This document shows positions 34,345 to 41,581 of a DNA stretch of 64,000 nt, piece after piece. The stretch spans positions 186,326 through 250,325 of the forward strand of contig NZ_LMQU01000011.1 of NCBI RefSeq assembly GCF_001425445.1, read 5' to 3'. The DNA is from Devosia sp. Leaf420 (GTDB lineage Bacteria; Pseudomonadota; Alphaproteobacteria; Rhizobiales; Devosiaceae). Every line of letters begins with the position of its first letter. Position 1 is the stretch's first letter. The translations under genes were made by a program, and so were the position numbers. The notes below the pieces were generated by a model. That model made no database searches. It was not told the origin of the DNA and saw nothing but the letters and a program-made list of their open reading frames with translations.

Positions 34345-35859
34345 ATGACCAATATGACAGCCGTCTGGGATATATTCGAACTCTCGCTGGACGGGCCGAG
34401 CGCGGGTAATCCATTTCTCGAGGTCGAGCTTTCGGCGCAGTTTTCGCAGGGTAGCCGCACCGTGCGCGTGCCAGGTTTTTACGATGGCGAGGGCCGTTAT
34501 CTCATCCGCTTCATGCCTGCTGTGGAAGGGGAATGGCGCTATGAAACCAGTTCGTCGGCACCGGCCCTCTCTGGCAAGACCGGGAGCTTCTCCGCAACGG
34601 CACCGCGGGCCGGGGTCCATGGGCCGGTGCGCGTGGCCAATCAGTTCCACTTTGCCCATGCCGACGGCACGCCGTTCCTTTCTTTCGGCACCACCTGCTA
34701 CGCCTGGACACATCAACCGCTGAGCGAGCAGGAGAAGACGCTTTCGACCCTTGCAAAGGCGCGGTTCAATAAGCTGCGCATGGGTGTGTTCCCCAAGGAC
34801 TATCCCTATAATGTCAACGAGCCGCTGCATGATGTCTATCAGCGTAAGGCCGATGGCAGCTTCGACTTCGATCGGCCCAATCCCGAAAGTTTCCGGCACT
34901 TCGAAAATCAGGTCAAGGCGCTCGGCGATATGGGCATTCAGGCCGATATCATCATGCTGCATCCCTATGATCGCTGGGGCTATTCCGGCATGAGCGAAGC
35001 GCAGGATTATCGCTATTTCGCCTATCTCGTCGCCCGGCTCGGCGCCTATCACAATGTCTGGTGGTCGCTCGCCAACGAATACGACTTCCTCCTCGATACC
35101 AAACCCATGGAACAGTGGGATCGGTTCTTTGCCGTCATCCAGGAGAACGATCCCTATGATCATCTCCGTTCCATCCACAATGGCGATCCTGAAGCCAATT
35201 ACGACCACACCAAGCCTTGGGTGACCCACACTTGCATCCAGAATTGGGATGTGAAGCGCACCGGCGAATGGCGGGAAGCCTATGGCAAGCCGGTGGTCAA
35301 TGACGAGCCGGAATATGAAGGCAACATCATTCAGTGCTGGGGCAATATATCGGCCGAAGAGCTGGTCCATCGGTTCTGGATCACCGCCATGCGTGGTGGT
35401 TATGCAGGCCACGGCGAAACCTATAGCCACCCCGACGACCTAATCTGGTGGGCTAAGGGTGGCGAGTTGCATGGCACGGCCTGGCATGGCATTGGCTTCT
35501 TGCGCCAAGTGATGGAAGAAAGCGTCAAATCCGGGTTCGATCCGATCGATCCCAAGATGGGCTTTCCTTGGAACCGGATTTCCGGCGCCCGCGATGGCGA
35601 CACGACCATCATCTATTTCGGCGAACACCAGCCCATCATCTGGGCAACGGGCCTCCCTCAGGACGACCGACAGTACGAAGCTGATATCATCGACACCTGG
35701 AACATGACCGTGGAGAAGGCCACCATCGTTCCAGCTCCCGCCAACCACCCTACCCGCCACGGCAGCGTCACGCGCCCTCGCAAGCCTGACGCTGCTTTCG
35801 CCGTCGAGCTTCCAGGGCGCCCATATCTTGCGCTTCGCGTCCGTCCAAAGGCGGGTTGA
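34345..35859 (+). CDS. DUF5060 / apiosidase-like (DUF4038) / DUF5605 glycoside hydrolase, copy 2
   Basis: A 504-residue paralogue of the preceding gene with the same order of domains: WDIFELSLDGPSAGNPFLEV at the start, SFGTTCYAWTHQ, NKLRMGVFPKDYPYNVNEP, VWWSLANEYDFL (candidate acid/base) and NDEPEYEGNI (candidate nucleophile). ATG 34345 follows GAGGG. It starts ten bases after copy 1 stops. Sequence divergence between the copies, and a shorter central insertion here, suggest separate substrate positions rather than a recent duplication. Confidence 0.8.
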   Translation: MTNMTAVWDIFELSLDGPSAGNPFLEVELSAQFSQGSRTVRVPGFYDGEGRYLIRFMPAVEGEWRYETSSSAPALSGKTGSFSATAPRAGVHGPVRVANQFHFAHADGTPFLSFGTTCYAWTHQPLSEQEKTLSTLAKARFNKLRMGVFPKDYPYNVNEPLHDVYQRKADGSFDFDRPNPESFRHFENQVKALGDMGIQADIIMLHPYDRWGYSGMSEAQDYRYFAYLVARLGAYHNVWWSLANEYDFLLDTKPMEQWDRFFAVIQENDPYDHLRSIHNGDPEANYDHTKPWVTHTCIQNWDVKRTGEWREAYGKPVVNDEPEYEGNIIQCWGNISAEELVHRFWITAMRGGYAGHGETYSHPDDLIWWAKGGELHGTAWHGIGFLRQVMEESVKSGFDPIDPKMGFPWNRISGARDGDTTIIYFGEHQPIIWATGLPQDDRQYEADIIDTWNMTVEKATIVPAPANHPTRHGSVTRPRKPDAAFAVELPGRPYLALRVRPKAG

Positions 35860-35862
35860 GCA

Positions 35863-36825
35863 ATGCCCAACCGACTTGATTGTCGCGTTGTTACACCGCG
35901 CGCACGAGTTATCATCGACAATGACTTTTCCGGCGATCCCGACGACCTTTTCCAAACGGCCCATCATCTCCTGTCGCCATCAGTCGAAATTCCTCTGATC
36001 GTCCCGTCGCACCTGTCTGCTGGGGATCCGTGGGATCCGAGCACACAACAGGCGGCCAACGCAGAGAAGGTTGTCCGCAAACTTCTGAGCGTCATGGGCG
36101 TCGAGAATGATCTCACAGTCATTCGCGGTGCGGAGACCGCGATACCGAATATCGACACGCCGCATGACACCGCGGCTGCTCGCGCGATCATTGCCGAAGC
36201 CAATCGCACCGACACCGATCTCCCGCTCTATTACTGCGCCGGTGCCGGCCTCACGGATCTCGCGAGCGCTCTTCTCATCGAGCCGAATATTGCGAAACGC
36301 ATGACTCTCGTCTGGATCGGCGGCGCCGAATATCCTGGATTGGCCGAACCGCCGCCGGGAGCGGACAGCATCGAATACAATCTGCGCATCGATATTCCCG
36401 CCGCGCAGGTTGTTTTCAATTCGGACATGCCGATCTGGCAGGTGCCGCGCAATGTCTATCGGCAGGTTCTCATGAGTTATGCCGAACTCCAGGTTTCAAT
36501 CGGTCAGCACGGCGCTTTGGGTCGCCATCTTCAAGACGCAATCGAAGCCGTCATGACTTGGACGGAAAAGGGCAATTTCCACCTCGGGGAAACCTACGCC
36601 ATGGGCGACAGTCCCCTTGTGACCCTGACCGCCCTGCAATCGGCCTTTCAGCCTGACCCATCGTCAAGTTTTTATGTCTGGCATGACCGCCTGGCGATCC
36701 GCGACGATGGCAGCTATGGCGCCAAAACCAACGACGAACAGATCCGCGTCTATACTCAAATCGACAACCGTCTGACATTTGGCGACTTTTTCGCAAAGCT
36801 GAAGCTGTACGCCGACCGGCAGTGA
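35863..36825 (+). CDS. Nucleoside hydrolase-like protein (IUNH fold)
   Basis: A 320-residue protein with the calcium-binding N-terminal motif of N-ribohydrolases, IIDNDFSGDPDDLF (about 17-30), a middle PLYYCAGAGLTDLASAL and WIGGAEYPG (about 150). The conserved C-terminal histidine/aspartate pocket is not obvious, so activity toward nucleosides is uncertain. It starts three bases after the second glycosidase stop and appears to be the last gene of that operon. A related glycosidic substrate of the same locus is possible. Confidence 0.75.
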   Translation: MPNRLDCRVVTPRARVIIDNDFSGDPDDLFQTAHHLLSPSVEIPLIVPSHLSAGDPWDPSTQQAANAEKVVRKLLSVMGVENDLTVIRGAETAIPNIDTPHDTAAARAIIAEANRTDTDLPLYYCAGAGLTDLASALLIEPNIAKRMTLVWIGGAEYPGLAEPPPGADSIEYNLRIDIPAAQVVFNSDMPIWQVPRNVYRQVLMSYAELQVSIGQHGALGRHLQDAIEAVMTWTEKGNFHLGETYAMGDSPLVTLTALQSAFQPDPSSSFYVWHDRLAIRDDGSYGAKTNDEQIRVYTQIDNRLTFGDFFAKLKLYADRQ

Positions 36826-37288
36826 CGCAGATTGAGCCAAAGTCAATCGAGCAGACAGCGGTTGCGCCCAGGCGACGGGTTCGATTTGTCAGATCACTAG
36901 AAAACGCGAAGGAGCTGATGTGGCATGGATGCCGGCTCCGCAGACGGGCCCTTTCGGTGGAGGTCAACCCCTTTTCCACCACCGACCGTCGGCGTTACCG
37001 TACGGCATCCATGCCACTAGGTCGGCCACTGAGAATTCATACGGCCCTAGGGTCACAGCGTTGACGTAGCTCTGGGCAGGGGAAGGTCATCCACGCCCTA
37101 AGCATCGTCTGCTATGCCATTTCGTTCTATCGTGTTGTTAGAAAACTAAAAACTGTCACTTTTCACTAAGGGCCGATCCTGTAACGGTGATATAACGCTG
37201 AACCATGTTGACCCCAGACGCCTCGATAGGCTTCCAGTGCCCTTGGAACGCCTTTCTGATGCTCGAAAAATGCGGAACCCCATAACGC
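36826..37288. other. Non-coding gap of 463 bases with a long interrupted palindrome
   Basis: No convincing gene is present on either strand. The main content is the inverted-repeat structure at 36920-37017. The last 200 bases are relatively AT-rich (GTTGTTAGAAAACTAAAAACTG, TTTTCACTAAGG) and probably contain the promoter for the SARP-type regulator, though no clear -35/-10 pair could be assigned. Confidence 0.5.
36920..37017. repeat. 98-base interrupted palindrome with nested arms
   Basis: Perfect outer arms of 15 bases, GTGGCATGGATGCCG (36920-36934) and CGGCATCCATGCCAC (37003-37017), enclose an inner pair TCGGTGG / CCACCGA and a GACGG / CCGTC pair. It could fold as a branched hairpin in RNA or be a small palindromic mobile element. 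No neighbouring copy was found in this window. Confidence 0.7.
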
Positions 37289-39211
37289 ATGCCAACGGCC
37301 CGCTTGAATTTGCTTGGCGAACCGACGCTGTTTTCCGAAGACGGCATTCATCTTTCTAATTTTCCGAAAAAGGCATTTGCGCTTGCCGCGTTTCTCGTCC
37401 GATCGCCTCAGGCGCGGGCGAGTAAACGTGAACTGGCTGATTTCCTTTGGCCACTCTCCGCCGCTGGCCAGGGCCCGCGAAATCTCCGGCAATTGCTTTT
37501 CAGAGTCCGCCAGTTTGAACTGGGCGCTGGCGTTCAGGTTCTGAACGCAGAAGGCGACACCATCAAACTGGACGAAATGGTCAGCACAGACATGCTCTTG
37601 CTCAAGGACGGCAAGTGGGCATCTGCGGCAAAAGCAAAGGATCTGCTATCCCTATATCAGGGCCCATTTTTGCAAGGCGTTCCCACGCTCGGCGATCCCG
37701 TTGGTCAATGGGTTTTGCAACACCGGCGTGCCATTGAGGACGAGTTTGTCGAAACCCTTCTGGCGGCCGTCAGCGAAGCCTCGTCCGAGCTGCGGCAATC
37801 GTCTCTGTCGCGCGGTATCGAGGTTGCGCCAACAAGTGTCAGCCTTCGACGCGAATTGATGACCGACCTCATCAAGCAAGGAAAACTGCCTGAGGCCCGG
37901 CGGATTTTGCGCGATATTCAACTCGTGGATGGCCACAAGAATTTCCCGACGCCGCGTGAACTCGCGCCAATTTCTGCCGTCCCAAACACACCAACGCCGA
38001 TCGACACCACGCCCCTGCCCCAAGCCGGGCGCGATCACGCCGGCGTCCCCCACCTTGTCATTCTGCCGCCAAAGCCGATGACCGAGGCAATCGCCGAACA
38101 GTTCATGGCCGAGGCCTTGGTCGATGACGTGACGATCGCTCTCACCCGGCTGCGCTCGGTTTCGATATTGGCCCCGCACACCGCCCGGCAGATCATTATC
38201 GGCGACGTCGCGGGGCAGTCAGCCATGCTGCGAGCCGATTATGTCGTCACCACCAAACTGGTCGGCATTGGCGCCAAATATACGGCAAATCGCGCCAAGT
38301 TCTCGCTGATGCTCGAAAAGGCATCGACTGGCGACATGATCTGGGCCGAATCCATCGTCCTTGATCACGATACGGGCCCGATCCAGTTTGCAGCAATTGC
38401 CAATGGCATCGCGCTCAGCCTGGTCGATGCCATCGAGCGCTCAAAACTTCGGTCTTTTCAGGCATCGGCAAAGCCTGACGCCTATATCCACTATCTCAAT
38501 GGCCAGCGTGACCTGCAGATCCTCGACCTTCCCAGCGTTCGCCGCGCCCGGAACAGTTTTAAGGAAGCCCTTGCGCTATCGCCCAATTTCGCTCCAGCGC
38601 ATGCGGGTTTTTCTCAATCGCTGATTTATGAATGGGTTATGCGCGGCCGCGGCGACATCGATGTGCTCAGCCGCGCCCGTGCCGCTGCCGAACGTGCTCG
38701 CGATGTCGACCCACTCTTTGGTGGCGCCCACCAAATGCTCGGGCGCGCCAGCCTCTTTGCCGGTGATTTTTCCACCAGCCTCGAACACTTCAGCGAGGCC
38801 GAAGCGCTCAATCCGCATCATGCAGATATGCTCTGCGACTTCGCCGACACCCTCATGCACTCTTCCCTCGATAAACGCGCCAACAGCACGATCGAACTGG
38901 CCATCGAGCTCAATCCACTGGCGCCAGACGCCTATTGGTGGGCGTCTGCCGGCATCAAGTTTTTCGTCGGTGATTATAACGAAGCCCTGCAGCACCTTGA
39001 AAAAGTAAAAAATCGCGAGCCTGTACTGCGTTTGACTGCTGCCTGTGCAGCAATGGCAGGTCAAGACAGCCTTGCGAATCTCGCGCGAACAAGATTTCTA
39101 GAGACGGATCCGGGCTTTAAGCTTGATGACTGGATTAGTGTGTTGCCGGTGAGGGACGCGTCCCACCGCCGTCATTATCGCGACGCCCTGCGCAAGGCAG
39201 GATTTAAGTAA
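37289..39211 (+). CDS. SARP/BTAD-type transcriptional regulator with TPR region
   Basis: A 640-residue regulator. The N-terminus is an OmpR-like winged helix (LNLLGEPTLFSEDGIHLSNFPKKAFALAAFLV.. RELADFLWP, about 1-95), followed by a BTAD-like helical domain (about 95-215, ending LPEARRILRDIQ). A TolB/adenylate-cyclase-associated alpha/beta segment lies at about 245-395 (LVDDVTIALTRLRSVSILAPHTA), and TPR helices at about 400-600 (ARNSFKEALALSPNFAPAHAGFSQ). No cyclase catalytic domain is seen. Such proteins often activate adjacent secondary-metabolite genes; here the small gene starts 11 bases after its stop and ycaO-tfuA follow. Confidence 0.82.
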   Translation: MPTARLNLLGEPTLFSEDGIHLSNFPKKAFALAAFLVRSPQARASKRELADFLWPLSAAGQGPRNLRQLLFRVRQFELGAGVQVLNAEGDTIKLDEMVSTDMLLLKDGKWASAAKAKDLLSLYQGPFLQGVPTLGDPVGQWVLQHRRAIEDEFVETLLAAVSEASSELRQSSLSRGIEVAPTSVSLRRELMTDLIKQGKLPEARRILRDIQLVDGHKNFPTPRELAPISAVPNTPTPIDTTPLPQAGRDHAGVPHLVILPPKPMTEAIAEQFMAEALVDDVTIALTRLRSVSILAPHTARQIIIGDVAGQSAMLRADYVVTTKLVGIGAKYTANRAKFSLMLEKASTGDMIWAESIVLDHDTGPIQFAAIANGIALSLVDAIERSKLRSFQASAKPDAYIHYLNGQRDLQILDLPSVRRARNSFKEALALSPNFAPAHAGFSQSLIYEWVMRGRGDIDVLSRARAAAERARDVDPLFGGAHQMLGRASLFAGDFSTSLEHFSEAEALNPHHADMLCDFADTLMHSSLDKRANSTIELAIELNPLAPDAYWWASAGIKFFVGDYNEALQHLEKVKNREPVLRLTAACAAMAGQDSLANLARTRFLETDPGFKLDDWISVLPVRDASHRRHYRDALRKAGFK

Positions 39212-39222
39212 TTGGGGAACTG

Positions 39223-39450
39223 ATGACTAAGTTTGTACTTCTGGGTCTTGCCGGCGAAGCAGGATTATCGCTGATCGATCTCGACAGCGGCGCGATTGAA
39301 AAAGTGTCGGCTGATTCCGTGGATGAAGCAGTCGCAAAGGTACGCCAGAGCGGCGCAGCGGTGATCAAGGGCGTCGATCTCGCCGTTGCCGTAGAAAGCC
39401 GCGAAGATGCGGTTGGCCGCTTCTTCTTCGATGGCGGGGCCGTACGCTGA
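39223..39450 (+). CDS. Small protein of a YcaO-TfuA cluster, candidate precursor peptide
   Basis: A 75-residue protein with a GGGG ribosome binding site seven bases upstream of ATG 39223. The sequence begins MTKFVLLGLAGEAGLSLIDL, continues with an acidic helical segment, and ends SREDAVGRFFFDGGAVR. It has no cysteine. It lies between the SARP-type regulator and ycaO, followed by a stem-loop, the usual position and expression pattern of a modified-peptide precursor. A thioamide can be placed on any backbone residue, so absence of Cys is not disqualifying. It could instead be a partner protein; I do not recognise the family. Confidence 0.7.
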   Translation: MTKFVLLGLAGEAGLSLIDLDSGAIEKVSADSVDEAVAKVRQSGAAVIKGVDLAVAVESREDAVGRFFFDGGAVR

Positions 39451-39463
39451 CTCATTGGCTGGA

Positions 39464-39499
39464 AGGGCTTCGTCGTCGGCATCAGCCAGACGAGGCCCT
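39464..39499 (+). terminator. Stem-loop between the small gene and ycaO (attenuator)
   Basis: AGGGCTTCGTC pairs with GACGAGGCCCT (one G-U), with an additional GGC/GCC pair around an ATCA loop. It starts 13 bases after the small gene and ends 11 bases before the ycaO start. T-content after the stem is modest, so partial termination is likelier than complete. Confidence 0.6.
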
Positions 39500-39509
39500 G
39501 TCTCTAATT

Positions 39510-40598
39510 ATGCCGAGACTTTCTGAGTTTGGCATTACGCGCCTCGCGCAACAAACCAATCTCGATATCATCGGCATCCCCTGCTATGCCGCCATCCGTC
39601 CCAATTCTCAAACGCTCTCGGTGCATCAGGGCAAGGGAACGACCAACGCGACCGCAAAACTTTCAGCTATTATGGAAGCGGTCGAATTTGCAGTTGGCGA
39701 GCGACCTCAGGCGCCATGGGTCAGAGCTTCACGCGAGGACCTAACGCGCGACAGTCGAGCATTCCATTGGCCCGACCGCCAACTTCCGCGCGGTTTTGAA
39801 TGTGCGACAGACACGCAAATCCAATGGCTTTACGGCTATCGCATCGGTTCGAGAGACCCCGTTCTCGTCCCTCTCGACAGTGTCGCCATTGCGCCCAACG
39901 CGCCAGAAAAACTGCCTTTTGCCCAATCATCCAACGGCCTTGCTGCGGGCTTTGGCAAGGCCGAAGCTATAGCCCACGGCTTTTTCGAAGTGCTCGAGCG
40001 CGACGCCTCGACCCTCTGGGCTTTGCGCTCGCTCAATCATTGCGCGAAATCTGCCCTCGATCTTTCACGCCTAGACGATGACCGCATCTTGGCCACCCTT
40101 GCGAAGTTTCGAGCCGCCGAAATCCAGGTGTTGGTATTCGATCTCACCACGGATCTCGGCGTGCCAACGATGATGGCACTTCTCTGGTCTGGAACCCCTG
40201 CCCTTTTCTTCGATATTGCTTCCGGCGTGTGCACTCATCCCTCGCCCGTTAGAGCGCTTCTTGGCGCGCTTGAGGAAGCGGCCCAAACCCGCATTTCCAA
40301 CATTGCCGGGGCCCGGGACGATATTGAGCCAGGCGATTATTCCAAGCCGCTTCCAGACTGGCTGCCGGAGCTCATAGCAAAAGCACATCCCCAAAGGGGT
40401 CTGCCTCCGGCAGTGGCAGAAGGCGAGCTTTCACGACTTCCGAACATTCTCGGCGACAGCCCCATCGTGGTCCAGCTTTCAGCACCAAACGCCGACATCT
40501 CGGTGGTCAAAGTCCTCTCGGCCAAGCTCGAAGACCGCTCGACCAATGTTCACTGGCGGCCCGGCGCGCGCGCCATAAAAACGATGACGGCGCTATGA
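39510..40598 (+). CDS. YcaO-domain ATP-dependent amide-backbone modifying enzyme
   Basis: A 362-residue YcaO protein, which phosphorylates a peptide backbone amide to form an azoline or thioamide. The ATP/Mg-binding motifs are present: SAIMEAVEFAVGER (ExxE, about 54), EAIAHGFFEVLERD (about 152) and ALEEAAQTRISN (ExxxQxR type, about 254). The C-terminus ends RAIKTMTAL and lacks the PxPxP tail of azoline-forming cyclodehydratases. No E1-like or ocin-ThiF partner is encoded; the next gene, overlapping by four bases, is TfuA. That pairing is associated with thioamide formation. Confidence 0.9.
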   Translation: MPRLSEFGITRLAQQTNLDIIGIPCYAAIRPNSQTLSVHQGKGTTNATAKLSAIMEAVEFAVGERPQAPWVRASREDLTRDSRAFHWPDRQLPRGFECATDTQIQWLYGYRIGSRDPVLVPLDSVAIAPNAPEKLPFAQSSNGLAAGFGKAEAIAHGFFEVLERDASTLWALRSLNHCAKSALDLSRLDDDRILATLAKFRAAEIQVLVFDLTTDLGVPTMMALLWSGTPALFFDIASGVCTHPSPVRALLGALEEAAQTRISNIAGARDDIEPGDYSKPLPDWLPELIAKAHPQRGLPPAVAEGELSRLPNILGDSPIVVQLSAPNADISVVKVLSAKLEDRSTNVHWRPGARAIKTMTAL

Positions 40599-41296
40599 CC
40601 CGCATTGTTTTCGCTGGACCGAGCCTGTACGGCATCGCACACCCCAATGGCCTGATCATTGCCCCTCCGGCCGCACAAGGCGACCTAATTTCTGCGGTCG
40701 AAGCCGGCGCCACACATATCGGGCTCGTCGATGGCAATTTCGGCTCGTGCGCCTCTGTCTGGCACAAGGAAATCCTTTACGCACTGTCCAAGGGTTGCCA
40801 GGTTTTTGGCGCCGCTTCGATGGGCGCCCTACGCGCCGCCGAATGCTTTCAGTTCGGGATGATTCCAGTCGGCAGCATTGCGCAAGCCTACATCGCTGGC
40901 GATCTGACCGATGATGCCGACGTCGCTCTGCTGCACGGCCCGGCCGAGTTCGACTTTGTACCCTTTACCGAACCGCTTGTAGATGTCCACGCGACGATAG
41001 AGTGCTTGAAGGACAATGGTTCAATTTCCGCTGCGGAAGCCATTGAAATGCTGGCCATCGCGCAAAGTACCCACTTCAGCGCCCGCGATCTTGATACGCT
41101 CTTTACTGAGTATAGTTTCGAGATCGCCCGCGGCATAAAAATCCGCGCACTCTATGAAACCCATGTCGTTCGGACCAAGCAACACGATGCCTGCCTGCTG
41201 CTCACGGAAATGCTGAAAAACAATGAGCAAAGAAGCGCCGGTGACTGGGCGCTAAGCCAGTCACCGGCGCTTTTGGGTTTGCTAGAAGCACGTTGA
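40595..41296 (+). CDS. TfuA-domain protein, partner of YcaO
   Basis: A 233-residue TfuA-like protein. The family core is GCQVFGAASMGALRAAECFQFGMIPVGSIAQAY (about 68-100), followed by DADVALLHGPAEFDFVPFTEPLVD. TfuA proteins help YcaO enzymes install backbone thioamides, probably by supplying or activating sulfur. The start overlaps the ycaO stop (ATGA). Oddly, a perfect 16-bp terminator-like hairpin lies inside the last 25 codons, so the message may end before the stop codon or be partly read through. Confidence 0.88.
   Translation: MTRIVFAGPSLYGIAHPNGLIIAPPAAQGDLISAVEAGATHIGLVDGNFGSCASVWHKEILYALSKGCQVFGAASMGALRAAECFQFGMIPVGSIAQAYIAGDLTDDADVALLHGPAEFDFVPFTEPLVDVHATIECLKDNGSISAAEAIEMLAIAQSTHFSARDLDTLFTEYSFEIARGIKIRALYETHVVRTKQHDACLLLTEMLKNNEQRSAGDWALSQSPALLGLLEAR
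41233..41276 (+). terminator. Terminator-like hairpin inside the 3' end of tfuA
   Basis: AAGCGCCGGTGACTGG (41233-41248) and CCAGTCACCGGCGCTT (41257-41272) pair perfectly over an 8-base loop and run into TTGGGTTT. The tfuA stop is at 41294-41296, downstream of the hairpin. On the other strand the same stem could end transcription of the gene at 41339-41581. Confidence 0.75.
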
Positions 41297-41338
41297 TCCC
41301 GATCCGATCGGATCCAACACCTCCATCTGACTCTGCAT

Positions 41339-41581
41339 TCACTGGTTCCGAACAGTCTGTGACACTGGCGGGTTGGCTTCCAGCCTCTCGAGTGCGGTCT
41401 GATAGCGGGCCGCCACGTCTTCATCAAAGGCGTGGTCTATGCTGGTGGCCTCATAGTCATGCACCTGGTCACGGGTCAGCCCAGCTTCAGCCGCGAAGAC
41501 CTCGATATCCATTCCCAGCGCAATCCGCCGATTATGATCGCCCTTCGGCTGATGCCGTGCGTCGCTATTGTATTCTGCCAT
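41339..41581 (-). CDS. Small hypothetical protein, 80 residues
   Basis: An 80-residue soluble protein (MAEYNSDARHQPKGDHNRRIALG.. VFAAEAGLTRDQVHDYEATS.. ). The stretch around residues 25-45 has the shape of a helix-turn-helix, but the rest of a DNA-binding domain is missing. ATG 41581 has AAAGGAG six bases upstream; the frame stays open further 5' inside the DUF3618 gene, and the two genes overlap by 17 bases. It appears to be the last gene of the stress cassette. Function unknown. Confidence 0.65.
   Translation of the reverse strand: MAEYNSDARHQPKGDHNRRIALGMDIEVFAAEAGLTRDQVHDYEATSIDHAFDEDVAARYQTALERLEANPPVSQTVRNQ

Noticed and set aside
37289..39211. Adenylate cyclase
   Set aside because: The middle part resembles the segment found next to cyclase domains, but no cyclase catalytic motif is present; the N-terminus is a winged helix with BTAD.
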